Part shown: positions 24,549 through 32,691 of the stretch, piece by piece
Numbering within the stretch: position 1 is the first letter of the stretch
Layout: the number at the start of each line of letters is the position of its first letter
Assembly (NCBI RefSeq): GCF_001547895.1
Contig: NZ_AP014627.1
Span: forward strand, 5,211,501-5,275,500
Source of the DNA: Pseudomonas sp. Os17
GTDB taxonomy: Bacteria; Pseudomonadota; Gammaproteobacteria; Pseudomonadales; Pseudomonadaceae
Direction of reading: 5' to 3'
Length of the DNA: 64,000 nt
Notes under the pieces: model-generated
The model's input: the letters and a program-made list of their open reading frames with translations, nothing else
Databases searched by the model: none
What the model was told of the DNA's origin: nothing
Made by a program: the position numbers and the translations under genes

Positions 24549-25292
24549 ATGGATGGACTCAACGTATTGCTGACCGGCGCCTGTGGCCGGATCGGCAAAG
24601 TATTCTTCCAGGGCTCGCAGGAGCGCTACCGCTTCACCCTGACCGACCGCGTCGAACCGGACTTCGAGATCCCGGCGCCCCACCGCTTCGTGCGCCTGGA
24701 TCTTGACGACCCGCAGACCATTGGCCGTCTCCTGCCGGGCATCGACGTCGTCGTCCACCTGGCCGGCATCCCCCATGCCAGCGCCAGTTTCGAGCAACTG
24801 TTGCCCAACAATATCCTCGCCACCACCTACCTGTTCGAGGCCGCCGTCAACGCCGGCTGCCGGCGCCTGGTGTTCGCCAGCAGCGCCCAGACCATCGAAG
24901 GCTACCCGGTGGATCGACAGATCACGGCCAACATGCCGGTGATGCCGGCCAACCTGTATGGGGTCAGCAAGTGCTACGGCGAGGCACTGTGTGCCTTCTA
25001 TGCCGCCAGGCGCGGGCTGTCCTGCATCGCCCTGCGCATCGGCGCCTTCGAGTTCCCCGAGCATCACGAGCTGACCAGCAGCCGCGACCTCAGCGCCTGG
25101 CTCAGCCCCCGAGACGCCCTGCAGTTGCTGCAACGGGCCGTGGAAACCCCCGGGGTGCAGCACTTCATCGGCCACGGTATCTCCAACAATCGCTTCAAGC
25201 GCCTGGACCTCAGCGACACCACGCGGGTCCTCGGCTATGAGCCGGTGGACGACGCCTTCCAGGAGGACTTCGGCATACCCATCACCTACTGA
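24549..25292 (+). CDS. NAD-dependent epimerase/dehydratase-type SDR
   Basis: 247-aa extended-type short-chain dehydrogenase. The Rossmann motif TGACGRIG (residues 9-16) and the catalytic YGVSK (Tyr-x3-Lys, about 138-142) are intact; the LDLDDPQTI and VVHLAGIPHASASFEQLL segments recall uronate/hexose dehydrogenases. The substrate is unknown. The open frame extends far upstream in a different frame of the GST gene, but only from ATG 24549 does it look like a protein family. Confidence 0.83.
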   Translation: MDGLNVLLTGACGRIGKVFFQGSQERYRFTLTDRVEPDFEIPAPHRFVRLDLDDPQTIGRLLPGIDVVVHLAGIPHASASFEQLLPNNILATTYLFEAAVNAGCRRLVFASSAQTIEGYPVDRQITANMPVMPANLYGVSKCYGEALCAFYAARRGLSCIALRIGAFEFPEHHELTSSRDLSAWLSPRDALQLLQRAVETPGVQHFIGHGISNNRFKRLDLSDTTRVLGYEPVDDAFQEDFGIPITY

Positions 25293-25465
25293 GCGCGGCC
25301 CTCGGCAAACCCGGGCGGCGCTTGCCAGAAAGCGGCAAGACTTGTCCGCCCGCGGACAGCCCGGCAGTGCTCGAGCGCGCCAATCCCTTGATATTGAAGG
25401 CCGATTTTATTAGGCATGGATCTTGCTGAACTACTCGCCTAGTTCTCTCACACAGGTTCCCGATA

Positions 25466-25972
25466 ATGTTGGTCAACGCCCAGAAATCCGTTTCGGTGCA
25501 GCCCACCTCGCGCACCGATATGGACCCGACCACTGCAGCCGCCAGCGCGCTGTACAGCGGCATGCTGCAGCAGGCCCAGAACTCCGTCACCGTGCCGACG
25601 TCCCAGTCCAGCCTGCAAGGCAATACCGTGGACGACAACGTCAATGCCGCGTTCGCCAAGACCCGTGTCCTGCTCCAGGCCACGCCGCCGACTTCCAGCA
25701 CGCCACAGGCCAATAGCGCCACCGAGTCCAGCGCCTTGAGCGAGTTCAAGGACTACATGAGCAAGACGCCCGAACAGCGTCTGCGCGACAGCATCCTCAA
25801 GGATATGGGCCTGACCGAAGAGGACCTGAAAGACCTGCCACCGGAGCGCCAGCTGGCGATCAACCAGGAAATCGCCGAGCGCCTGAAGGACAAGATGCAG
25901 TTGGCCAAGGAAGAGGCTGACACCAAGACCAGCGCCAAGCCGATCGACGAGAAATTCCTCGCCTCGCTGTAA
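25466..25972 (+). CDS. hypothetical protein, Ser/Thr/Gln-rich N-terminus
   Basis: 168 aa, no family recognised. The first 100 residues are rich in S, T, Q and A (e.g. QQAQNSVTVPTSQSSLQG) and look disordered; residues 105-168 are charged and helical (FKDYMSKTPEQRLRDSILKDMGLTEEDLKDLPPERQLAINQEIAERLKD is its core). There is no signal peptide or transmembrane segment. A strong bidirectional terminator follows immediately, supporting a real single-gene transcript. The ribosome site is weak. Confidence 0.7.
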   Translation: MLVNAQKSVSVQPTSRTDMDPTTAAASALYSGMLQQAQNSVTVPTSQSSLQGNTVDDNVNAAFAKTRVLLQATPPTSSTPQANSATESSALSEFKDYMSKTPEQRLRDSILKDMGLTEEDLKDLPPERQLAINQEIAERLKDKMQLAKEEADTKTSAKPIDEKFLASL

Positions 25973-25984
25973 TCGCGCACGACG

Positions 25985-26014
25985 AAAAAGGGTTCCCAAC
26001 GGGAACCCTTTTTT
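25985..26014. terminator. bidirectional intrinsic terminator
   Basis: AAAAAGGGTTCCC-AAC-GGGAACCCTTTTTT lies between the hypothetical gene and the convergent chemoreceptor gene and can terminate both. Confidence 0.93.
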
Positions 26015-26032
26015 GTGCCCGCCGCCCCCCGA

Positions 26033-27352
26033 TCACTGCAACTGCAGGGTCGAGTTGAACTGGCTGATGGCATCCACCACATGTCGCGAGCCTTGCTGGA
26101 TCTCCAGGATCACCTCCCCCGCCTCATTGGCCAGTTCGACCCCGACGCCGGTGCGGCTCAGGCTCGATTGCATGCTGGTGACCGCGCTCATCGACAGGTC
26201 GTGGTTCTTGCGCACCACTTCGACGATTTCCACCGTGGCCTGACTGGTGCGCGCCGCCAGGCTGCGCACCTCGTCCGCCACCACCGCAAAGCCTCGCCCA
26301 TGCTCGCCGGCCCGAGCCGCCTCGATGGCCGCATTGAGCGCCAGCAGGTTGGTCTGGTCGGCGATTCCGCGAATGGTCTGGACGATGCTGCCGATGATCT
26401 CCGACTGCTTGCTCACCGCATCGATGCTGCGCGCCGCTGCGTTCAGGTCGTGAGAGATCTGCTGGATAATCTGCACCGTCTGCTGCACCACCTGCGAGCC
26501 CTTCTGGGCACAGGCGTCGTTCTGTACCGAGGTGCTGTGGGCGGATTCGGCGGCGGATTGCAGGCTGGTCATCTGCTGGGTGATATCGCTGGCAAACTTG
26601 ACCACCTTGTACAAGCGGCCCTTGGTGTCGAACAGGGGGTTGTACGAGGCTTCCAGGAACACCGTCTGGCCGTACTTGTTTTCCCGTTCGAAACGATGGG
26701 AGTGATACTCGCCACGGTTCAACGAAGCCCAGAATTGCTTGTACTCCGATGACTCGGCTTCAGCCCGGTGACAGAACATGCTGTGGTGCTGGCCAAGGAT
26801 TTCATTCAAGGGGTACTGCATGGTCTTGAGGAAGTTGTCGTTGGCCTTGAGGATAGTGCCGTCCGGACTGAACTCGATAATCGCCATGGAACGGCCGATG
26901 GCATTCAGCAGGCTCTGGTTTTCATGTTCGATATGGATGCGTTCGGAGATGTCCGACGCCACCTTGATCACACTCTTGACCCGACGATCGGCATCGAACA
27001 CCGGCATGTAGCTGGCTTCGAGCCAGATCTCCTCGCCCCGCTTGTTCAGCCGCAGGAAGGTGCCGCTGACCGGTTCTCCCCGCCCCAGGTCGCGCCAGAG
27101 CTTGGCGTATTCCTCGCTGCGGTAGAACTCTTCCTCGCAAAAGATCCGGTGATGCTTGCCACGTATCTCTTCAGCGGAATAACCCATGGTCTGGCAGAAG
27201 TTTTCGTTGGCATCGAGCACGATGCCATCGGGCGAAAACTCGATCATCGCCATGGAGCGGCTGATTGCCGCCAGCTTGGCGTTGGCCTCGGCCAGCGCAC
27301 AATTAAAACGCTCGATCTCTTGCAGGTCAGCCTTGTGATGTAGGTTAAACAT
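26033..27352 (-). CDS. soluble PAS-PAS methyl-accepting chemotaxis protein (BdlA-like)
   Basis: 439-aa chemoreceptor without any transmembrane segment. Two PAS domains (about residues 25-140 and 145-265) share the repeat SRSMAxIEFSPDGxxLxANxNF; each ends in a PAC-like KVASDIS/KFASDIT segment. The C-terminal 170 residues form the signalling hairpin with [20 protein letters not shown] and [13 protein letters not shown]. The same architecture and length are found in the P. aeruginosa biofilm dispersion protein BdlA and in Aer-like cytosolic sensors; haem or FAD binding to the PAS domains is plausible but not visible. It is a monocistronic gene with terminator 25985-26014 downstream. Confidence 0.9.
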   Translation of the reverse strand: MFNLHHKADLQEIERFNCALAEANAKLAAISRSMAMIEFSPDGIVLDANENFCQTMGYSAEEIRGKHHRIFCEEEFYRSEEYAKLWRDLGRGEPVSGTFLRLNKRGEEIWLEASYMPVFDADRRVKSVIKVASDISERIHIEHENQSLLNAIGRSMAIIEFSPDGTILKANDNFLKTMQYPLNEILGQHHSMFCHRAEAESSEYKQFWASLNRGEYHSHRFERENKYGQTVFLEASYNPLFDTKGRLYKVVKFASDITQQMTSLQSAAESAHSTSVQNDACAQKGSQVVQQTVQIIQQISHDLNAAARSIDAVSKQSEIIGSIVQTIRGIADQTNLLALNAAIEAARAGEHGRGFAVVADEVRSLAARTSQATVEIVEVVRKNHDLSMSAVTSMQSSLSRTGVGVELANEAGEVILEIQQGSRHVVDAISQFNSTLQLQ

Positions 27353-27872
27353 GGTTGTATCACCTTCAACGCTGTCTTTTGATTGACGGAAGTTCCTAGT
27401 CTTTCAACTGAGCCACTACAACGTTCGATAAAACACGGCAAACACCCCCCTTCATATGAGAGAGGAATTGTCAGGTGATCAATGATGTTCAATCGGAGAG
27501 TTCATATTGCAACGCTCTTATCAAGCCATCCTTTTCTTGATGCCCGATAAACGGGCCGACCCAACAAAGAAAAGAAACTCCATCTAATTAATTACTCCCG
27601 AACCGCTGGTGCCTCTAGTTGCGCACTCTCGTCTTTGTTCATGTTATCGCTGCCGTTCCCTGGATAAACAATGTGCAAACACCCGCTGCAAGGGCAAACA
27701 TCGAGGGGTGATGGGACAGTACCGGACAACGCTATCCATAGGTTTTTTCACAACTGAGCATAGACAGCCGCGCCCCCTATGCAAGGCCACCAGTCAGTCG
27801 GTTTTCACAACTTTCAACATCATTGGAAGCATTCTCAACAAGTGCCCAACAAGGCATTAAAGAATGTTCTGA
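27353..27872. other. 520-bp gap without a supported gene
   Basis: This stretch lies upstream of the chemoreceptor gene and downstream of the LysR stop. It is noticeably more A+T-rich than the surroundings. Short open frames on the plus strand (e.g. 27609-27860) have no family resemblance or ribosome site. It must hold the chemoreceptor promoter; I see no clear sigma-28 box, repeat or RNA gene. Confidence 0.6.
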
Positions 27873-28733
27873 CTAACCGCCCTCAAGTATCTGCACGAAC
27901 GCCTGAACCATACCGTTGGCCTCACGACCCGGTGCCGCTACCAGGGCAAACCGACGCTCGATGGGCCGACTCAACGGCAGCACCCGCAACCCCTGGCGCA
28001 GCTCCGGCAGGGTGCTTTCCGGTACCAGGGTCACCCCCAGCCCTTCACGCACCAGGCTGAATGCGCTGTTCCACTCCCGCACTTCGATCCGCACGTCCGC
28101 CAGTGGCACGCCGGCGTCGGCAGCCAGACTGCGAGCATTCACCGAACAACCGCCAGTGGCCAGGACAAAGGGCTGTGCCAGCAAGGTCGCAAGGTCGATG
28201 CTCGCCGCCTGCCAGGGGTGCTCCCGGGGCAACACCGCCACCCACGAGTCCAGCCCCAGCAACCACGAACGACGCCCGGCCGCGGGGTTCAGCACCACCC
28301 CCAGGTCCACCAGCTGCGCCTCCAGCAGGGCTTCGACCTCATCGTCGCTGACCTCCAGCTGCACCACCTCGATCCCCGGGTGCAACTGCCTGAAGCGCCG
28401 CAGCAAGGGCGGCAGAACCTGCGCCAGGACCATGGGAAACCCCGCCAGGCGCAGGCTGCCGTGGAGCATGCCGCGGGCCGCGTCGACCTGGCGCCGCACC
28501 TGGGCCAGGGCCCCCAGCATCACCCGCGCCTGCTCCAGCACCTGCAGGCCGATAGCCGTAGGCAGCGCCTGACGACGCTCGCGGATGAACACCTGTACAC
28601 CAAGCATGTCCTCCATCTGCGCCAGAGCCTGGCTGGCCCCGGACTGGGTCATCCCCACTTCCTCGGCGGCACGGGTGATGGTGCCGCACTCGGCGATCGC
28701 CACCAGCAGGCGCCAGTGCATCAGGTTCATCAT
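27873..28733 (-). CDS. LysR-family regulator
   Basis: 286-aa LysR regulator with helix-turn-helix MHWRLLVAIAECGTITRAAEEVGMTQSGASQALAQMEDMLGVQVFIRERR and an effector domain ending near LEGG. Two consecutive ATGs (28733, 28730) are possible starts, and a third at 28721. It is divergent from the GST gene at 28832, about 100 bp away, which is its most likely target. The effector is unknown. Confidence 0.85.
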   Translation of the reverse strand: MMNLMHWRLLVAIAECGTITRAAEEVGMTQSGASQALAQMEDMLGVQVFIRERRQALPTAIGLQVLEQARVMLGALAQVRRQVDAARGMLHGSLRLAGFPMVLAQVLPPLLRRFRQLHPGIEVVQLEVSDDEVEALLEAQLVDLGVVLNPAAGRRSWLLGLDSWVAVLPREHPWQAASIDLATLLAQPFVLATGGCSVNARSLAADAGVPLADVRIEVREWNSAFSLVREGLGVTLVPESTLPELRQGLRVLPLSRPIERRFALVAAPGREANGMVQAFVQILEGG

Positions 28734-28831
28734 GGCAGTAGCTGTCCTTATGGCTGCTTTCTGAAAAATGAATTTTACCCATGCCAGCAGCCTCGCCGAC
28801 ACTGCTTCGACCCTTCACTCGAGAGCCGCCG

Positions 28832-29434
28832 ATGAAACTCTACTACGCCCCTCAAGCCTGCTCCCTGGCCTGCCATATCGTGCTGCGGGAACTGCAACTG
28901 CCGTTCGAAGCGATCCGTGTCGACAATCGCAGCAAGCGCACGGCCGATGGTGAGGACTTCCTCGCCATCAACCCCAAGGGCTACGTTGCCGCCCTGCAAC
29001 TGGACAACGGCGAAGTGCTGACCGAGGGCCCGGCGATCCTGCAGTACCTCGCCGACCTCAAGCCCGAGGCCGGTCTGGCGGCCCCACAGGGCAGCTGGCA
29101 ACGGGTACGGCTGCAGGAAACCCTGAACTTCATCACCAGCGAGGTTCACGGAATCATGGGCTGGCTGTTCAACTCAGCGCTGGATGACAAGGCCAAGGAC
29201 CTGTTCCGGCAAAAGCTGTTCAAGCGCTTGGCGCTGCTGGAGCAGATCCTGGAGCACCAGGACTACCTGCAGGGTGGACAGTTCAGCATTGCCGATGCCT
29301 ATCTGTTCACCGTGCTGCGCTGGACCGCGGTGTTTGCCATCGACCTGGTCGCCTGGCCAGCCTTGCTGAAGTACCAGGCACGAATCGAGCAGCGCCCGAC
29401 CGTGCGAGAGGCACTGGCGCTGGAAATGGCATAG
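28832..29434 (+). CDS. glutathione S-transferase (beta-class-like)
   Basis: 200-aa GST beginning MKLYYAPQACSLACHIVLREL, the bacterial beta-class N-terminus with the catalytic Cys10 and nearby Ser. NPKGYVAALQLDNGEVLTEGPAILQYLADL supplies the cis-Pro-type loop (here VAAL rather than VPAL) and the TEGxAI glutathione site; GGQFSIADAYLFTVLRW is the C-terminal capping box. The residue following Val53 is Ala where most relatives have Pro, a small deviation. Divergent from a LysR gene that may regulate it. Confidence 0.87.
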   Translation: MKLYYAPQACSLACHIVLRELQLPFEAIRVDNRSKRTADGEDFLAINPKGYVAALQLDNGEVLTEGPAILQYLADLKPEAGLAAPQGSWQRVRLQETLNFITSEVHGIMGWLFNSALDDKAKDLFRQKLFKRLALLEQILEHQDYLQGGQFSIADAYLFTVLRWTAVFAIDLVAWPALLKYQARIEQRPTVREALALEMA

Positions 29435-29475
29435 AGGAGCTGGAGAGAACCAGGCGCGCCCGAGAGCAGACAAAA

Positions 29476-29504
29476 CCAAGCCCGCAGTGCGGGCTTGATC
29501 AAAG
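29476..29504 (-). terminator. hairpin after the lysine-rich small gene
   Basis: AAGCCCGCA-G-TGCGGGCTT stem; on the minus strand it is followed by GGTTTTGT, so it fits termination of the small gene at 29508-29624 and perhaps of the convergent GST. Confidence 0.65.
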
Positions 29505-29507
29505 CGA

Positions 29508-29624
29508 TCAATGGCCGAAGATGTTCACTTCGGTTTTCTTGGCCTTTTTCTCGGCGCGTTTCTCGTCCGCGCTCTTGGCCGGTTTCTTCTTGGCGTTTTT
29601 CTTGGCGTTCATACCTTTGGACAT
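29508..29624 (-). CDS. 38-aa lysine-rich small protein
   Basis: A 38-residue frame starting MSKGMNAKKNAKKKPAKS and ending KKTEVNIFGH, with about 13 lysines and no hydrophobic core. GGAG lies about 9 bp before the ATG and a hairpin follows the stop, so it is probably a real gene. Such a basic peptide could bind nucleic acid or ribosomes; no family is recognised. The frame is open further upstream to 29783 but with a different composition. Confidence 0.68.
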   Translation of the reverse strand: MSKGMNAKKNAKKKPAKSADEKRAEKKAKKTEVNIFGH

Positions 29625-29727
29625 GACTGCGACTCCACTGTGGCGGGATAGGCTTGAGGTATAGCACCTATGGACAGCCAGGGTTCCTTTATAATCCGCC
29701 GTGTCCCGTTGCAACCCCGGAAACCTC

Positions 29728-30153
29728 ATGCCCAGCCTGCAGATCGGCCCGCTCGACGAGGCCTCTCGTCCCTTGCTGAACAAGTTCTATCGCCAGCACC
29801 GTTCGTCCATGCGTGCCTCGGCCGAGGGTCAGCTGTGGGTGGTCAGGGAGGGCGAGGTCATTGCCGGGATGAGCCTGGCCCCGGTGGCTCAGGGGCATTG
29901 GCTGACAGGTTTGTTCGTCGCCCCGTCCCACCGTGGCCAGGGGCTGGCGGCGCAGTTGGTGCAGCAAGCCCGACAGGCCGTGCCAGGCCCGCTCTGGCTG
30001 TTCTGCCACCCGGACCTGGAAACTTTGTATCAACGCATGAGTTTCACCCGCGCGACGCACCTGCCAGCGCCCCTGGCCGAACGCCTGGCCCGCTACCAAC
30101 GCAGCAAGCCGTTGCTGGCCATGGGCGCCCCGGCCTGCGACCAGCCCCCGTGA
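29728..30153 (+). CDS. GNAT-family N-acetyltransferase
   Basis: 141-aa compact GNAT. The acetyl-CoA motif is LTGLFVAPSHRGQGLAAQLVQQA (about residues 65-87), preceded by the strand WVVREGEVIAGMSL. The C-terminal half has FCHPDLETLYQRMSF. The start could also be the GTG at 29701. The target is unknown; the gene stands alone between two minus-strand genes. Confidence 0.8.
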   Translation: MPSLQIGPLDEASRPLLNKFYRQHRSSMRASAEGQLWVVREGEVIAGMSLAPVAQGHWLTGLFVAPSHRGQGLAAQLVQQARQAVPGPLWLFCHPDLETLYQRMSFTRATHLPAPLAERLARYQRSKPLLAMGAPACDQPP

Positions 30154-30168
30154 GCCGAGGCCGGAAGA

Positions 30169-30708
30169 TCAATCGTCGGCGTTGGGATCGAGATCGGGAA
30201 ACAGCACCTCAGTGAACCCGAACTTGCTGAAGTCACTGATCCGCGACGGGTACAGCCGACCGATCAGATGATCGCATTCATGCTGCACCACCCGGGCGTG
30301 AAAGCCCGACGCCACGCGCACCACCGGCTCGCCCTTGGGATCGAAGCCTTCGTAGCGAATGTGCTGGTAGCGCTGCACCGCTCCGCGCAGTCCGGGAACC
30401 GAGAGGCAGCCTTCCCAGCCTTCTTCCAGCACCGGGCTCAGCGGAGTGATCAGGGGATTGATGAGGATGGTCTGGGGCACCGCTTCGGCGTCCGGATAAC
30501 GTTCGCTGTGCTCGAAGCCGAAGATCACCAGCTGCAGGTCGACACCGATCTGCGGCGCTGCCAGCCCCACGCCTCCGACACTTTCCATGGTCTGGAACAT
30601 ATCGTCGATCAGCTCCCACAACTGCGGACTGTCGAACATCTCGGGCGGCACCGGCGGGGCAATACGCAGCAGGCGTTCATCGCCCATTTTGAGGATTTCA
30701 CGGATCAT
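30169..30708 (-). CDS. def: peptide deformylase
   Basis: 179-aa peptide deformylase with all three catalytic motifs: [10 protein letters not shown] (residues 46-55), EGCLSVPG (99-106, metal ligand Cys101) and QHECDHLIG (142-150; two His ligands and the catalytic Glu). It removes the N-formyl group of nascent proteins. Pseudomonads usually carry a second def next to fmt; this copy, in a non-fmt context and with a longer C-terminus, is the accessory one. It ends two bases before the BrkB-family gene region begins on the same strand. Confidence 0.94.
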   Translation of the reverse strand: MIREILKMGDERLLRIAPPVPPEMFDSPQLWELIDDMFQTMESVGGVGLAAPQIGVDLQLVIFGFEHSERYPDAEAVPQTILINPLITPLSPVLEEGWEGCLSVPGLRGAVQRYQHIRYEGFDPKGEPVVRVASGFHARVVQHECDHLIGRLYPSRISDFSKFGFTEVLFPDLDPNADD

Positions 30709-30710
30709 GT

Positions 30711-31655
30711 TCAGGCTTCGTCAGTAGTGGGATGGAGCGAGTGGTCCCGGCCCAGTCCAGAAACGTGTTGTTTATCGCCGAGCCCGTCAAAGTCCTTTTC
30801 GCCAGGGTCCTTGCCTTCGGCCGACATGTGTTCGATCACCGCATTCATCTCCGCTCCGAGCAACAGCACGGCCGAAGAGATATAGAAGTACAGCAGCAGC
30901 ACGATGATCGCGCCGATACTGCCATACATGGCGTTGTAGTTAGCAAAGGTTTTCACGTAGTAGGCGAACCCCAGGGACGCGACGATCCACACCACCACCG
31001 CCAGCACCGAACCGGGGGTGATAAAGCGGAATTTCTGCTTCACATCCGGCATCACGTAATACATCAGGGCCACGGCCACCATCATCAGCAGCACGATCAC
31101 CGGCCAGCGCAGGATGGTCCACAGGGTGACGATGAACTCTTCCAGGCCCACCTGCCCGGCCAGCCAGGTCATCACCTGCGGCCCCAGCACCATCAGCGCC
31201 GCAGCGGCCAGGAGCATGCCGGCGATACCCACGGTGTAGAAGATCGACAGCGGAAAACGCTTCCAGATCGGCCGCCCCTCGACCACGTCGTAGGCCGCGT
31301 TCATCGCGCTCATCATCAGGCGCACGCCGGCCGAGGCGGTCCACAGCGCGATGACGATACCCACGGAAAGCAGCCCGCCCTTGGACTGCTGCAATTGGTC
31401 GATCACCGGGTTGACCTGCTCCAGCGCCTGGGGCGGCAACACCAGTTCCGATTGCAGGCGCAGCCAGCTGAAGAAGTCCGGCAAGTGCAAGAAACCGATC
31501 AGGGCAATGAGAAACAGGATGAAGGGGAACAGCGAGAACAGCATCTGGTAGGCCAGTGCCGAGGCGTAGGTGGACATCTCGTCCGCAATGAATTCATGCA
31601 CCGTGCGAATCAGCACTCGGTGCAAGGGCAAACCTTTGAGGTCCGGAAAAATCAT
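30711..31655 (-). CDS. YihY/BrkB-family inner-membrane protein
   Basis: 314-aa protein with six hydrophobic segments and the family core [35 protein letters not shown], then [28 protein letters not shown] and the C-terminal [37 protein letters not shown]. Older annotations call it ribonuclease BN or serum-resistance factor; the function is unknown. The stop of this gene is followed two bases on by the start of def on the same strand, so the two are likely co-transcribed. Confidence 0.9.
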   Translation of the reverse strand: MIFPDLKGLPLHRVLIRTVHEFIADEMSTYASALAYQMLFSLFPFILFLIALIGFLHLPDFFSWLRLQSELVLPPQALEQVNPVIDQLQQSKGGLLSVGIVIALWTASAGVRLMMSAMNAAYDVVEGRPIWKRFPLSIFYTVGIAGMLLAAAALMVLGPQVMTWLAGQVGLEEFIVTLWTILRWPVIVLLMMVAVALMYYVMPDVKQKFRFITPGSVLAVVVWIVASLGFAYYVKTFANYNAMYGSIGAIIVLLLYFYISSAVLLLGAEMNAVIEHMSAEGKDPGEKDFDGLGDKQHVSGLGRDHSLHPTTDEA

Positions 31656-31791
31656 AGCGTCTCCTTTCGCCGCAAAAAGGTTGAAGTCGAAAGCGACTCA
31701 GGGGGCGTTTTCTACAACAAATTAGCTCAGTTGGCGAACCGCAACCATGACAACACGTGGATTGGCTGATTGCCCCTCTGAGCCTGAACAT

Positions 31792-31816
31792 AAAAACGGC
31801 CATCCTTGGATGGCCG
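31792..31816 (-). terminator. intrinsic terminator after csbD-like gene
   Basis: CGGCCATCC-TT-GGATGGCCG stem followed on the minus strand by TTTTTA, 28 bp past the CsbD stop. Confidence 0.85.
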
Positions 31817-31844
31817 CTGCGGTGCATCATCGATCCCGGGAGTT

Positions 31845-32036
31845 TCAGGCCTTGTCGATGGTTTTCTTCACCGCATCCTTGGCTTTGCCCAAGGCTTGCT
31901 GGGCTTCACCCTTCTTCTCCTGCACCTTGCCTTCTACTTGCAGTTTGGTGTTGTCGGTGGCCTTGCCGACACCTTGCTTGACGTTGCCGATGGCTTCGTT
32001 GGCCAGACCTTTTGCCTTATCTGCTGTGCTGCCCAT
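31845..32036 (-). CDS. CsbD-family stress protein
   Basis: 63-aa hydrophilic, Lys/Ala/Gly-rich protein with the CsbD pattern ADKAKGLANEAIGNVKQGVGKATDN ... VEGKVQEKKGEAQQALGKAKDAVKK. CsbD proteins are small, abundant and stress-induced; their mode of action is unknown. Start 32036 has GGAG upstream. The gene has its own terminator. Confidence 0.9.
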   Translation of the reverse strand: MGSTADKAKGLANEAIGNVKQGVGKATDNTKLQVEGKVQEKKGEAQQALGKAKDAVKKTIDKA

Positions 32037-32247
32037 GGTATTTCTCCGTAGAACATTCATTGATCAAACAAAGAGGATTTGCGTCGTTACCCAAGGTTGA
32101 CTCGTGGCCGTTGCGCAGAGTTTCAATTTTTTTCGTCGGGCATTTCATCGCCGTTGCCAGGTTGCGCTTTATGTTTGCCGGGCAACCCGGGAGAATGCTC
32201 GGCCTGTTCAGGCCAAGCACTGAAGATCCAATCCCCGTAGGAATGTT

Positions 32248-32625
32248 ATGAAACTCGATAAAAAGCAGGCCATCGCCCGCAGAAACCAGGAACTGGGCGG
32301 TGCGGTGCTGGGCGTCAACAACTGCCATTTCGCGGAGCTGAACCGCAATCGCAACATCTGGTGGTTCGATATCCTGGTTACCCGCCTGGCCATCGGTCAG
32401 TACGAGTGGGTCCACCTGCTGCTGCACACCCCGGACACCGACCAACTGCTGCACCTGAAAGTGCCGACGGTGTTCCTGCGGGAAAAACTCGAAGGCCTGG
32501 TGATCCGCAACCAAGGCAAGCGCAAGGCCGCCCTGAGCCTGGAGCTGAGCGCCGACAAGGACTCCTTCCTCAAGGACGTGCGCCCCGCCGGCACCGGCGT
32601 GAGCTTTGCCCAGTTCCAGCAATAA
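32248..32625 (+). CDS. conserved-looking hypothetical protein
   Basis: 125 aa, soluble, mixed alpha/beta by composition: starts MKLDKKQAIARRNQELGG, has a tryptophan-containing core (NIWWFDILVTRLAIGQYEWVHLLL) and a basic C-terminal part. A clear ribosome site (TAGGAA) and a strong terminator (32649-32677) bracket it, so it is a genuine single-gene unit. No domain is recognised. Confidence 0.72.
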   Translation: MKLDKKQAIARRNQELGGAVLGVNNCHFAELNRNRNIWWFDILVTRLAIGQYEWVHLLLHTPDTDQLLHLKVPTVFLREKLEGLVIRNQGKRKAALSLELSADKDSFLKDVRPAGTGVSFAQFQQ

Positions 32626-32648
32626 GCCGCCGCTGGCGCGCGCCCATG

Positions 32649-32677
32649 AAAAAGCCCCGCACTGGCGGGGCTTTTTT
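32649..32677. terminator. bidirectional intrinsic terminator
   Basis: AAAAAGCCCCGC-ACTG-GCGGGGCTTTTTT between the hypothetical gene and the convergent fadD1. Confidence 0.94.
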
Positions 32678-32691
32678 GTGGACGCTGCGGC

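Noticed and set aside
27609-27860. 83-codon plus-strand frame in the 27.4-27.9 kb gap
   Set aside because: Cys/Arg-rich, no ribosome site, no family; likely a chance frame.
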